DNA from: Microbulbifer agarilyticus S89
Lineage (GTDB): Bacteria; Pseudomonadota; Gammaproteobacteria; Pseudomonadales; Cellvibrionaceae
Length of the DNA stretch: 64,000 nucleotides
Direction: 5' to 3'
NCBI RefSeq assembly: GCF_000220505.1
Contig: NZ_AFPJ01000030.1
Coordinates: 43,440-107,439 of the forward strand
Shown: in pieces, positions 31,305 to 39,496 of the stretch
How the letters are laid out: the number at the start of each line of letters is the position of its first letter
How positions within the stretch are numbered: position 1 is the stretch's first letter
Translations under genes and position numbers: made by a program
Notes under the pieces: model-generated
Told to the model about the DNA's origin: nothing
What the model saw: the letters and a program-made list of their open reading frames with translations, nothing else
The model's database searches: none

Positions 31305-32249
31305 GTGGCTGACTTAATGGTCTTCACCGGCAACGCAAACCCGGAACTGGCACAAAAGATTGTTGAGCATATGGCGATACCACTGGGGGAAGCCGTGGTT
31401 AAGCGCTTCTCCGATGGTGAGATTGCCGTGGAGATCACCGATAACGTGCGCGGTCGCGACGTATTCGTTGTTCAGTCCACCTGCCAGCCGACCAACCGCA
31501 ACATCATGGAACTGATCCTGCTGGTTGACGCACTGCGCCGCGCCTCCGCCGGCCGGATTACCGCGGTAGTCCCCTACTTCGGTTACGCCCGTCAGGATCG
31601 TCGCGTTCGCTCCCAGCGTGTACCGATTTCCGCCAAGGTTGTTGCCGACATGATGGTGAGCGTGGGCATCGACCGCGTTCTGACCGTTGACCTGCACGCA
31701 GAGCAGATTCAGGGCTTCTTCGACGTACCGGTGGATAACGTGTACGGCTCCTCCGTGCTGCTCGACGATATCGAGCGCCAGAAGTATGAAGACCTGGTGG
31801 TTGTTTCCCCGGATATCGGTGGCGTAGTACGCGCGCGTGCGGTAGCCAAGAGCCTCGACTGCGAGCTGGCGATCATCGACAAACGTCGCCCGGCAGCCAA
31901 TGTGGCGGAAGTGATGAACATCATCGGTGAAGTCAGCGGCCGTACCTGCCTGCTGGTGGACGACATGGTCGATACCGCTGGCACCCTGTGTAACGCGGCC
32001 AAGGCCCTGAAAGATCATGGCGCCAAGAAGGTTGTTGCCTACTGTACCCACCCGGTACTTTCCGGCAAGGCCATCGACAACCTGAACAACTCGGTAATGG
32101 ATGAACTGGTAGTCACCGACTCCATCCCGCTGGGTGACAAAATGGAACAGGCCCCCAAGATCCGCCAGCTCACCCTGTCTGCCATGCTGGCCGAATCCAT
32201 GCGCCGCATCAGCAACGAAGAATCGCTGTCGGCGATGTTTAGATCTTAA
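31305..32249 (+). CDS. prs: Ribose-phosphate pyrophosphokinase
   Basis: 314 residues, the normal length. Prs makes PRPP from ribose-5-P and ATP, feeding nucleotide, His, Trp and NAD synthesis. [20 protein letters not shown] (near residue 82) is typical, the metal-binding signature [17 protein letters not shown] is near 129, and the PRPP loop [11 protein letters not shown] is near 219. The start is GTG at 31305 with AAAAGGT eight bases upstream. The weak hairpin around 31153-31168 in the 200-base gap before it may separate it from the tRNA. Confidence 0.97.
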   Translation: MADLMVFTGNANPELAQKIVEHMAIPLGEAVVKRFSDGEIAVEITDNVRGRDVFVVQSTCQPTNRNIMELILLVDALRRASAGRITAVVPYFGYARQDRRVRSQRVPISAKVVADMMVSVGIDRVLTVDLHAEQIQGFFDVPVDNVYGSSVLLDDIERQKYEDLVVVSPDIGGVVRARAVAKSLDCELAIIDKRRPAANVAEVMNIIGEVSGRTCLLVDDMVDTAGTLCNAAKALKDHGAKKVVAYCTHPVLSGKAIDNLNNSVMDELVVTDSIPLGDKMEQAPKIRQLTLSAMLAESMRRISNEESLSAMFRS

Positions 32250-32323
32250 GGCCTCCACTCTTAAGGGCTTCCCGCTCAAGCACCTATTAAGAGTCGCCCC
32301 GACCCCCCGCGATCTTCTCTCCA

Positions 32324-32385
32324 TAAGCGCTGGCATTCACCGGCGCTTACACTTAGAATACGCGCCCGCCCGGCACTGCCGGGCG
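32324..32385 (+). terminator. Two consecutive hairpins between prs and rplY
   Basis: First stem TAAGCGCTGG / CCGGCGCTTA (32324-32349, one G-T pair); second stem CGCCCGGC / GCCGGGCG with loop ACT (32367-32385), followed by TTTACTATT. The T-run is weak, so this is either a prs terminator or a structured leader of rplY. Confidence 0.55.
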
Positions 32386-32485
32386 TTTACTATTGGGCGT
32401 GTCAATAGATTTCGCCTGACTTATAGCAACGCCAGAAGGTTCCGGTCGCAGGTCCCTTCTGGACAGACAACCTGAGGTTTACCCC

Positions 32486-33118
32486 ATGTCTGATTTCAAA
32501 CTGAATGCCAGCCTCCGCTCCGACGAAGGGAAAGGTGCGAGCCGCCGCCTGCGTCGCCTGGAAGCAAAAGTGCCGGCCATCATCTACGGTGGCAAAGCTG
32601 AGCCGCAGTCCGTTTCTCTGCTGCAGAAAGACCTGTTCAAGGCTCTGGAAAGCGAATCCTTCTACTCTTCCGTAATCACCCTGAGTGTTGAAGGCAAAGA
32701 CGAAACCGTGATCCTGCGTGACCTGCAACGTCACCCGGCCAAAGCGATCCTGCTGCACGCTGACTTCCAGCGCGTATCTGCCAACACCAAAGTACACGTA
32801 AAAGTACCGCTGCACTTCCTGAACGAAGAAAGCAGCAAAGGCGTTAAGGCCGGCGGTATCGTATCCCACACCCTGAACGAGCTGGACATTACTGCACCGG
32901 CTTCCAAGCTGCCTGAGTTCATCGAAGTTGACCTGGCGGACCTGGAACTGGACGGCACTATCCACATTTCCGACATCAAACTGCCGGCGGGCGTTGAGTC
33001 TGTGGATCTGGCCCACGGTGAATCCCACGACCTGGTTGTTGCCTCTGTACACAAGCCGCGTGGCGCTGTTGAAGCCGACGCTGAAGCTGCAGAAGGCGAA
33101 GAGTCCGGCGAAGAATAA
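32486..33118 (+). CDS. rplY: 50S ribosomal protein L25/general stress protein Ctc
   Basis: 210 residues, the long two-domain form. The N-terminal domain (1-95) binds 5S rRNA and includes GKGASRRLRRLEAKVPAIIYG; the C-terminal TL5 domain (about 96-190) has HVKVPLHFLNEESSKGVKAGG. It ends in an acidic tail (EADAEAAEGEESGEE). It sits between prs and pth as in Pseudomonas. A GAGGT ribosome site precedes the ATG. Confidence 0.97.
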   Translation: MSDFKLNASLRSDEGKGASRRLRRLEAKVPAIIYGGKAEPQSVSLLQKDLFKALESESFYSSVITLSVEGKDETVILRDLQRHPAKAILLHADFQRVSANTKVHVKVPLHFLNEESSKGVKAGGIVSHTLNELDITAPASKLPEFIEVDLADLELDGTIHISDIKLPAGVESVDLAHGESHDLVVASVHKPRGAVEADAEAAEGEESGEE

Positions 33119-33157
33119 GCCGACTCTCCAAGTCGACTTCTTCTCAGGATAAGCACC

Positions 33158-33757
33158 TTGAGCAAGGCTCCGGACACGCCCATCCAGTTGATTGTTGGCC
33201 TGGGTAACCCAGGCCCGGAATACGACCGGACGCGACACAACGCCGGAGCCGACTTTGTCTCCGAGCTGGCCCGTATTCACGGTACCCAGCTCGCGCCAGA
33301 CAGCAAGTATCACGGCCACTCCGGCCGTGTGCGGATCGGCGGGCAGGATATCCGCCTGCTGATTCCCACCACCTATATGAATCGCAGTGGCCAAGCAGTG
33401 GGCCCACTGGCGAACTTCTTCAAGATTCCCGCCGAAGCTATTCTGGTCGCTCATGACGAGCTGGACCTGCCCTGCGGTACCGCGCGCCTGAAAAAAGGTG
33501 GCGGCCACGGAGGCCACAATGGCTTGCGCGATATCATCGCGGCACTGGGAAACAACCGTGAATTCATGCGCCTGCGCCTCGGCATTGACCACCCGGGTAA
33601 CGCCCGCGATGTGGCCAAGTACGTGTTGCAGCGCGCGCCCCGCACCGAGCAGGACCAGCTGGCGGAAGCCATCGATCGCGCGGTGGACGTACTGCCCACC
33701 GCCGCCACTGGCGACTGGAACGGGGCCATGAAAACACTGCACACCAACTCCAAGTAG
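33158..33757 (+). CDS. pth: Peptidyl-tRNA hydrolase
   Basis: 199 residues. Pth releases tRNAs from peptidyl-tRNAs dropped by ribosomes. The catalytic histidine is H27 in [12 protein letters not shown], and [20 protein letters not shown] (residues 97-116) and HNGLRDI complete the site. The start is TTG at 33158, with AGGATAA upstream; no ATG or GTG gives the conserved N-terminus. It is 39 bases after rplY and probably in the same transcript. Confidence 0.96.
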   Translation: MSKAPDTPIQLIVGLGNPGPEYDRTRHNAGADFVSELARIHGTQLAPDSKYHGHSGRVRIGGQDIRLLIPTTYMNRSGQAVGPLANFFKIPAEAILVAHDELDLPCGTARLKKGGGHGGHNGLRDIIAALGNNREFMRLRLGIDHPGNARDVAKYVLQRAPRTEQDQLAEAIDRAVDVLPTAATGDWNGAMKTLHTNSK

Positions 33758-33834
33758 CAGCCCCGTGCTGCGAAACGTATTCAACGAAAGGCGGCACGCG
33801 CAGACGTACCAGCCATACCAACAGGATTCAGACC

Positions 33835-34926
33835 ATGGGTTTTACTTGCGGCATCGTCGGCCTGCCCAATGTGGGCAAATCCACCCTGTTCAATGCCCTG
33901 ACCAAAGCGGGCATCGACGCAGAGAACTTCCCCTTCTGCACCATCGAACCCAACGCGGGTATCGTGCCGGTACCGGACACGCGCCTGGACAAGCTGGCGG
34001 AAATCGTTAAGCCGCAGAAGCTGATTCCCACCACCATGGAATTCACCGATATCGCAGGCCTCGTGGCTGGCGCCTCCAAGGGTGAAGGCCTGGGTAACAA
34101 GTTCCTCGCCAACATTCGTGAGACCGACGCCATCGCCCACGTGGTGCGCTGCTTCGACAACGACAATGTTATCCACGTAGCCAATCAGGTAAATCCGGTG
34201 GCTGACATCGAGGTGATCAACACCGAACTGGCGCTGGCCGACCTGGATACCGTGGAAAAAGCGCTGCAGCGCTACACCCGCGCCGCCAAAGGTCAGGACA
34301 AGCACGCAATCAAAATGAAAGCGCTGCTGGAAAAGATCCAGCCGCACCTGGATGAAGCCAAGCCGCTGCGTTCCTTCGGCCTCAGCGAAGACGAACTGGC
34401 AGACCTGCGCGAGCTGAGCCTGCTGACCGTTAAGCCCACCATGTACATCGCCAACGTGGATGAAGACGGGTTTGAAGGTAACGCACATCTGGATGCTGTT
34501 GCGAAAATCGCCGAGGAAGAAAACGCAGTTCTGGTACCCATCTGCAACAAGCTGGAATCCGAGATCGCCGAACTCGACGACGATGAAAAGCTGGAATTCC
34601 TGGAAGAACTGGGCATGGAAGAGCCCGGCCTGAACCGCGTAATCCGCGCCGGTTACGAACTGCTGGGCCTACACACCTACTTCACCGCTGGAGTAAAAGA
34701 AGTGCGCGCCTGGACTATTCCACTCGGTGCAACCGCACCGCAAGCCGCCGGCAAGATCCATACCGACTTCGAAAAGGGCTTTATCCGCGCGGAAGTCGTC
34801 AGCTACACCGATTTCGTGGATAACAACGGTGAAGCCGGTGCCAAGGAAGCGGGCAAGTGGCGTCTTGAGGGCAAGGAATATATCGTTGCCGACGGCGACG
34901 TCGTTCACTTCCGCTTCAACGTTTAA
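33835..34926 (+). CDS. ychF: Ribosome-associated ATPase/GTPase YchF
   Basis: 363 residues, the standard length for YchF (OLA1 family, preferring ATP). The P-loop GLPNVGKST is at residues 8-16, the G3 motif DIAGLV near 69-74 and a C-terminal TGS domain ends with [13 protein letters not shown] coiled helical domain lies at about 110-200. It binds ribosomes and affects stress responses. In the normal place after pth. A hairpin-prone but T-poor stretch follows. Confidence 0.97.
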   Translation: MGFTCGIVGLPNVGKSTLFNALTKAGIDAENFPFCTIEPNAGIVPVPDTRLDKLAEIVKPQKLIPTTMEFTDIAGLVAGASKGEGLGNKFLANIRETDAIAHVVRCFDNDNVIHVANQVNPVADIEVINTELALADLDTVEKALQRYTRAAKGQDKHAIKMKALLEKIQPHLDEAKPLRSFGLSEDELADLRELSLLTVKPTMYIANVDEDGFEGNAHLDAVAKIAEEENAVLVPICNKLESEIAELDDDEKLEFLEELGMEEPGLNRVIRAGYELLGLHTYFTAGVKEVRAWTIPLGATAPQAAGKIHTDFEKGFIRAEVVSYTDFVDNNGEAGAKEAGKWRLEGKEYIVADGDVVHFRFNV

Positions 34927-35063
34927 TTCCCGTCTCTCCGGCTAATCCCACTAGCCGATTTCCGGCGGGCGCTGAGCGACCAAGCGCGAGCGCCTGTCGG
35001 GATTACCCGCCACCCGCAGCCCCGACGGCAATAGCCGCAGCATAACCAACACCGAAGGTTGCC

Positions 35064-35978
35064 ATGCACCAATCCAACTGGAGAGTTGGCCTTCCACTCG
35101 CCCTCACCACCGCCTTCCTCTGGGGCCTATTACCCATCGCCATGAAGGGGCTGATCGAGGACATGGATTCCACCACGGTCACCTGGTACCGGTTTTTCGG
35201 CGCCGCGCTGTTTGCCGGGGTCTGGTATGGATGGCGCCAGGAGCTAGAACTAAAAACCCTGTTTAGCGGCAAGCTGCTGCCTTATACAGTGCTGGCGGTG
35301 GGCGGCCTGCTGGCCAACTATATCGCCTATGCCACCGGCCTCAATTACATTACGCCGGGCGCACTCCAGGTGCTGATTCAGCTGGCGCCACTACTCCTGG
35401 TGATATTCAGCGTATTCTGGCTCGGCGAGCGCTTCTCGCCGCGCCAGTGGCTGGGGGTCGTGCTGGTCTGCAGTGGCCTGCTCATGTTCTTCAACCAGCG
35501 CCTGGGTGAGCTCTGGGCCGGCGAGGATCGTGAATACCTGATTGGCGTGGGACTGGTGGTGATCGCGGCAATTACCTGGGCGGTGTATGGGCTGTTCCAG
35601 AAAAAGATCGTCGCGCAGTCACGTCCGCAGAACCTCCTGATGCTGATCTACGTAGCTGGGACCCTGTGCTTCCTGCCGGTCTCCCACCCGGGTGCAGCCC
35701 TGCAGCTGGACTGGCTAGGCTGGGGGCTGCTGCTGTTCCTCACCGCCAACACCCTCATCGCCTATGGCGCCTTCGCCAAGGCCATGGAGGTGTGGGAGGC
35801 CTCCAGAGTCAGCGCAACCCTGGCCCTGGTACCGCTGATGACGCTCGGGCTGAGCGCGGTTATTGGCGCAATATGGCCGGGATACATCGACATGGAGCCA
35901 ATGAACTGGATCAGCTGGGTTGGCGCGATAACCGTCGTGCTGGGCTCGCTACTGGCCGCCATTGGCCGTGGCCGCTGA
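35064..35978 (+). CDS. EamA-type drug/metabolite transporter (DMT superfamily)
   Basis: 304 residues with ten hydrophobic segments in two EamA repeats (about 10-130 and 160-300). The first repeat ends with VFWLGERFSPRQWLGVVLVCSG, the usual EamA ending; the second begins at GVGLVVIAAITWAVYGLFQK. Members export amino acids or other metabolites; the substrate is not predictable. It stands between ychF and the tRNA operon with its own ATG at 35064. Confidence 0.9.
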   Translation: MHQSNWRVGLPLALTTAFLWGLLPIAMKGLIEDMDSTTVTWYRFFGAALFAGVWYGWRQELELKTLFSGKLLPYTVLAVGGLLANYIAYATGLNYITPGALQVLIQLAPLLLVIFSVFWLGERFSPRQWLGVVLVCSGLLMFFNQRLGELWAGEDREYLIGVGLVVIAAITWAVYGLFQKKIVAQSRPQNLLMLIYVAGTLCFLPVSHPGAALQLDWLGWGLLLFLTANTLIAYGAFAKAMEVWEASRVSATLALVPLMTLGLSAVIGAIWPGYIDMEPMNWISWVGAITVVLGSLLAAIGRGR

Positions 35979-36047
35979 TCCACCCCAGAGAATCTGCGGC
36001 AAAAGCGCATTGCGCGCTAAGCTACTGATTAATTTACTAAAAAGGTG

Positions 36048-36076
36048 TTGACAGCCCCCCTAGGTCGCCCGATAAT
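36048..36076 (+). promoter_or_regulatory. Sigma-70 promoter of the tRNA-Met/tRNA-Gln operon
   Basis: TTGACA (36048-36053), a 17-base spacer and GATAAT (36071-36076), i.e. 11 of 12 consensus positions. A GC-rich discriminator (GCGCGCCC) follows, a mark of growth-rate or stringent control of stable RNA genes. Confidence 0.9.
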
Positions 36077-36106
36077 GCGCGCCCTCGGTTAGCCGAGATT
36101 GTTTGT

Positions 36107-36183
<77 letters not shown>

Positions 36184-36220
36184 TTTTCTTCTCGTGGTTC
36201 CAGCATCACGAAAGCACCAC

Positions 36221-36295
36221 TGGGGTGTAGCCAAGCGGTAAGGCAGCGGGTTTTGATCCCGTCATGCGAAGGTTCGAACCCTTCCACCCCAGCCA
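36221..36295 (+). tRNA. tRNA-Gln (anticodon TTG), second copy
   Basis: 75 bases including CCA, the same as the copy at 31028 except for one T-loop base (TTCGAAC here, TTCGAAT there). It follows tRNA-Met by 37 bases and ends at a strong terminator, so the two form one operon. Confidence 0.97.
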
Positions 36296-36302
36296 TATTT
36301 GT

Positions 36303-36336
36303 AAAAAAGGCGATTCCCTCGGGAATCGCCTTTTTT
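36303..36336 (+). terminator. Terminator of the tRNA operon
   Basis: Perfect stem GGCGATTCCC / GGGAATCGCC with a two-base apex (TC), flanked by six A and six T, so a strong intrinsic terminator that also works from the other side for the convergent TauE/SafE-type gene. Confidence 0.95.
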
Positions 36337-36405
36337 ATTTGCCGCCCACCTAGCCGACCCTCAGCCCTGCCCGCTGCTCATCCGGACCCGCCAGGTTCAC
36401 CTCTA

Positions 36406-37443
36406 TCAACTTGCAGCCACAACACCCTCAGCCTCGGAAGAAGCGGCAACATCGCGCTTGCGCAACTGCTCCCTGCGCAGCCCGAGGGACCTGAGCGCCT
36501 CGAAGCCGGCCAGGCACGCAACCATGCCGAGGAGCGCCAACGCCACCCCAGATGTGCCCAAAGAGCCCCATTCGGACACGCAGGTCCAAACAAACTGCAC
36601 CACACACAGCAGCGCCACTACCAGCAGCGTGGGCGTGCGACCTATCAAGCCCACCACAAACACTCCCAGCGGCGCGCCAAGGGCCACCACAGGGGCTGCA
36701 GCGAGCCAATTGCCCAGCACCCCCGGCTGCCAGTCGCCGGCAACGCTCTTTACCGCCACACCGACCACAGAAGAAAACGCCATGATGACCACAGAAGTGG
36801 GAATGGCCACCTTCAGGTCCACGCGAGACAGCAACACCAGCGCCGCATACACCACCATATCAATACCAACACCGGTTACCGACACCGCGACAAATCCGGA
36901 TGTGGCACCAAGTAGCACGCCGATGCGGAAGTCCTTGGGACAGCGGGGATCGCCATGATGGTCATGGGCGGTAATCTCGCGCAGGCGGTAGAGATGCAGA
37001 AGACCAAAGCTTCCCCAGATCACCGCAAAGGTCAGCTTTACCCACAGATCCGGCACCAGTGGCGCAAAAAACAATATGCCGAGCGGCGTGGCGATCAGAC
37101 TGCCAAGCAAGGCACCACGCAACATCGCCCAGGCAAGTGCCTGCCGACGACAAAATATATAGATACTGGCGCTGACCATGCCGATGGACTGCACCGCAAA
37201 ACTGAAATCTCGCCCGAGACTCGCGGGCATATCAAACAGCAGCACCAGCACCGGAAATCCCACCGTACCGCCCCCCATGGGGGTAGAACCGGCAGCATAG
37301 CTACCAACGGCCATCGAGAGAGCCATGGGCCAGTGCTCGGTGACGAGAGGCCAGAAATTTTGAGACAGCACCACAAGCCCCCACAGGGCATAAAACAACC
37401 CAAGAAATACGAGCCAGGGGAAATAGCGCTTGAAGAACATCAT
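36406..37443 (-). CDS. TauE/SafE-family (TSUP) transporter
   Basis: 345 residues, about eight to nine hydrophobic segments. The family exports sulfite or sulfonates or moves other small organic anions; no substrate can be given. The MGGGTVGFPVLVLLFDMPASL segment (residues 56-76) matches the first half-repeat, and SVTGVGIDMVVYAALVLL (near 203) the second. A His/Asp-rich cytoplasmic loop (TAHDHHGDPRC, about 158-168) lies in the middle. The gene is transcribed leftward toward the tRNA terminator, after the sapC gene. Confidence 0.85.
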   Translation of the reverse strand: MMFFKRYFPWLVFLGLFYALWGLVVLSQNFWPLVTEHWPMALSMAVGSYAAGSTPMGGGTVGFPVLVLLFDMPASLGRDFSFAVQSIGMVSASIYIFCRRQALAWAMLRGALLGSLIATPLGILFFAPLVPDLWVKLTFAVIWGSFGLLHLYRLREITAHDHHGDPRCPKDFRIGVLLGATSGFVAVSVTGVGIDMVVYAALVLLSRVDLKVAIPTSVVIMAFSSVVGVAVKSVAGDWQPGVLGNWLAAAPVVALGAPLGVFVVGLIGRTPTLLVVALLCVVQFVWTCVSEWGSLGTSGVALALLGMVACLAGFEALRSLGLRREQLRKRDVAASSEAEGVVAAS

Positions 37444-37458
37444 AAAGAAAGGAATGTG

Positions 37459-37506
37459 TAGAGCCCCAAAACCGGGGCTCTAGCAGGCCGGGCGGCAACA
37501 CCGCCC
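37459..37506 (-). terminator. Two hairpins after the SapC gene
   Basis: GGGCGG / CCGCCC (37490-37506, loop CAACA) and TAGAGCCCC / GGGGCTCTA (37459-37482, loop of six). They follow the leftward SapC gene and precede the TauE/SafE-type gene. No T-run, so partial termination or RNA stabilisation. Confidence 0.5.
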
Positions 37507-37519
37507 AGCGCAAACCAGC

Positions 37520-38236
37520 TTAGGCGCCAGCCTGCATCTTCGCCAGACGGGAGAACTGGTGCATAGAGCCCAGCTGCGCGTACAGCGGCGGCAGGAAGCC
37601 ACGCTTGCGGAAGTCTGCAAAGTCTTCTTCGCTCAGCTCGTTCAGTTTCTTCTCGTCGATCATGTAAATACCGGTCAGGTTGATCTTCTCACCACCCGCG
37701 TTAACCGCAACGTTCTGAGTGGTCAGCAGGTCCTTCTCGGCCAGAATGGCAACGAACGCCTTAGTCATCTGATCGCTTTCCAGGTAGCCCACCAGGGACT
37801 CTTTCTTGGCTTTCAGGTACTCGGATTCTTCACCAGACTCCTCGAACAGGGCATTACCCTCTTCTTCACCAACTACCGGGCTGTTCTCAACCAGGCCAAC
37901 CATCAGCTTCTCTTTGTCTTCGCCGGCAGGCGCCAAAACGAAAGGATGGTTGCGCACAGCGCCCGGAACGAAAACGCCTTTCCAGTTTTCGCCGTCAACA
38001 AACAGGTTTTCGCCTACTTTCAGGCTCAGCAGTGCAACAGACTGGAATTGTTCGGTATCGGAATTCTTCACGAATACGATCGGGTATTCGGCACCCAGGC
38101 GGGAAAATTCATGGGCAGTTACCGGCACCATGTGAGCTTCTTTCACGTGCTCAAAGGTCCCCAACTCACGGACTTTCAGCTTACCGTGAACGTCACTGCG
38201 CAGTGGTACGATTTTTGGGGCTTCTACAGTGGCCAT
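37520..38236 (-). CDS. SapC-family protein
   Basis: 238 residues of the SapC family (named after a Campylobacter S-layer-associated protein); the biochemical role is unknown. It has no signal peptide or membrane segment and is acidic. Typical parts are IVPLRSDVHGKLKV near the start, HMVPVTAHEFSRLGAEYPIVFV (split at 35-56), the FVDGENWKGVFVPGAVRNHPF segment near 89-109 and FADFRKRGFLPPLYAQLGSMHQF near the end. In many proteobacteria such genes lie beside TonB receptors, cupin and halogenase genes, as here. A GC-poor 183-base gap separates it from the cupin gene and may hold its own promoter (TATACT at 38281-38286, minus strand, without a clear -35). Confidence 0.88.
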   Translation of the reverse strand: MATVEAPKIVPLRSDVHGKLKVRELGTFEHVKEAHMVPVTAHEFSRLGAEYPIVFVKNSDTEQFQSVALLSLKVGENLFVDGENWKGVFVPGAVRNHPFVLAPAGEDKEKLMVGLVENSPVVGEEEGNALFEESGEESEYLKAKKESLVGYLESDQMTKAFVAILAEKDLLTTQNVAVNAGGEKINLTGIYMIDEKKLNELSEEDFADFRKRGFLPPLYAQLGSMHQFSRLAKMQAGA

Positions 38237-38419
38237 ACAACACCTTATTCAAATTGAAGTTATTCTAAAAAAACCCGCTTAGTATATTTTTTATACTTGA
38301 AAAGGGAAGCGAAAAGTTACCTCAGGAAGCCTAAAGATTCCAGCATTTATATGCCTATGAAGCCATTTTTCCGATAATAACCAGCCCGGCGTTAGTGAGA
38401 ATCTAAAACCGACCGTTAC

Positions 38420-39484
38420 TCAACTGGACTCCGAGAGCTGCTTGATAAGCCAAGCCTTAACAGTTTTGACTTGCTCCTCGTCAATATCACCGAGAAGCCC
38501 CTTGCTTGCATTGGGGATATGCTCGCCTACATCGCCATTCTGCTCAAACACGTAGTGGTCAAACAACGCCTTCCAGGCTTCTTTCACAGGCCCAGATCGA
38601 CTTTTTAGGGCAATCATGCCAAACAGCATCGCATCCAGGGCGCTGGGGCCAACTTCACCGCCGATCGCACCCCCCTGCCAATAATTGACCAGCACATTTA
38701 CAGCCTCAAGTGACTCTACGTGATGCCACCAAAGAGCAGGGATATAAATAACGTCGCCCGGCCCCAGCTCTGCTACCCAGGCATGCCTCAGCGCCTGCTC
38801 AAACTTAGGAAACCTATCGAAATCAGGGTTTGCCAACGACACCATACTCACCGGGGCACCTGCGGGTGTATTATCAATCGGACCAATATACAAGTTCCCC
38901 ACTTGCTCAGGTGGAAACAGCACAAAGCGGCGTCTTCCGGCGACACAACACGCCAAATTCTCAGCGTCATCGTAATGGGTCGCAACGATCGACTTACCAC
39001 CGATCCAGATCCTAGGGCGAACAGTATCCCCCATCAATTCAAGCGTGTTCTCTTCGTGAACGCCTGAAAAATACTCGTCGACGTAAGCGCTTTGCAGAGA
39101 TAGGACCGGGGCATCCTCCTGCCTTTTGGTTCTCAATAACTTATCTGAAAAATCAAAAAATGTGGTCTGGATGCGTCTGAAATTAAACCCAGACATCGCA
39201 TCATCGTAGAAAAAATAGCCCTTGGACTCCTTCGACCCCTCCACGATTTTCACTGGGCCTGGTATCACTCTCTTGTTGAGATATTTAATCAATAGTTCAT
39301 CCGACTGCTTTGCCAGCTTAACCAATTCCCAGTCAGCGACTCCTCCACGAAAGATAACCGGGGTATGCCCGGCAACGACCTCATCCTGAAACCTTCGCCT
39401 ATCGACCATCTTTACGGATGGAATTTTCTTCATGTTCTCAAACAAATCGGTATCCAATTCAAACCTCCAGGCCAAGGGAGACAT
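38420..39484 (-). CDS. FIH-like JmjC/cupin Fe(II)/2-oxoglutarate oxygenase homologue
   Basis: 354 residues of the cupin-8 (JmjC, factor-inhibiting-HIF-like) family. The likely metal ligands are H170 and D172 (ATHYDDAEN) and H254 in IPALWWHHVESL. R185 in GRRRFVLFPP aligns with the 2-oxoglutarate-binding lysine of human FIH, and N176 and N267 (LVNYW) also match. ANPDFDRFPKF (218-228) and GPGDVIYIP are shared with FIH. So an oxygenase active site appears intact; relatives hydroxylate protein side chains, but no bacterial substrate is known. ATG 39484 has no ribosome site, while TTG 39457 follows GGAGGT and may be the real start. It lies 12 bases after the halogenase-type gene. Confidence 0.85.
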   Translation of the reverse strand: MSPLAWRFELDTDLFENMKKIPSVKMVDRRRFQDEVVAGHTPVIFRGGVADWELVKLAKQSDELLIKYLNKRVIPGPVKIVEGSKESKGYFFYDDAMSGFNFRRIQTTFFDFSDKLLRTKRQEDAPVLSLQSAYVDEYFSGVHEENTLELMGDTVRPRIWIGGKSIVATHYDDAENLACCVAGRRRFVLFPPEQVGNLYIGPIDNTPAGAPVSMVSLANPDFDRFPKFEQALRHAWVAELGPGDVIYIPALWWHHVESLEAVNVLVNYWQGGAIGGEVGPSALDAMLFGMIALKSRSGPVKEAWKALFDHYVFEQNGDVGEHIPNASKGLLGDIDEEQVKTVKAWLIKQLSESS

Positions 39485-39496
39485 GTACGATAAAAC

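Noticed and set aside
32402-33784. Open frame of 460 codons antisense to rplY and pth
   Set aside because: It spans two certain genes and their spacer on the other strand; its composition is that of a reversed coding strand.
34927-35040. Hairpin GGCGCT...AGCGCC after ychF as terminator
   Set aside because: The stem is short and imperfect and no T-run follows; too weak to list as a terminator.
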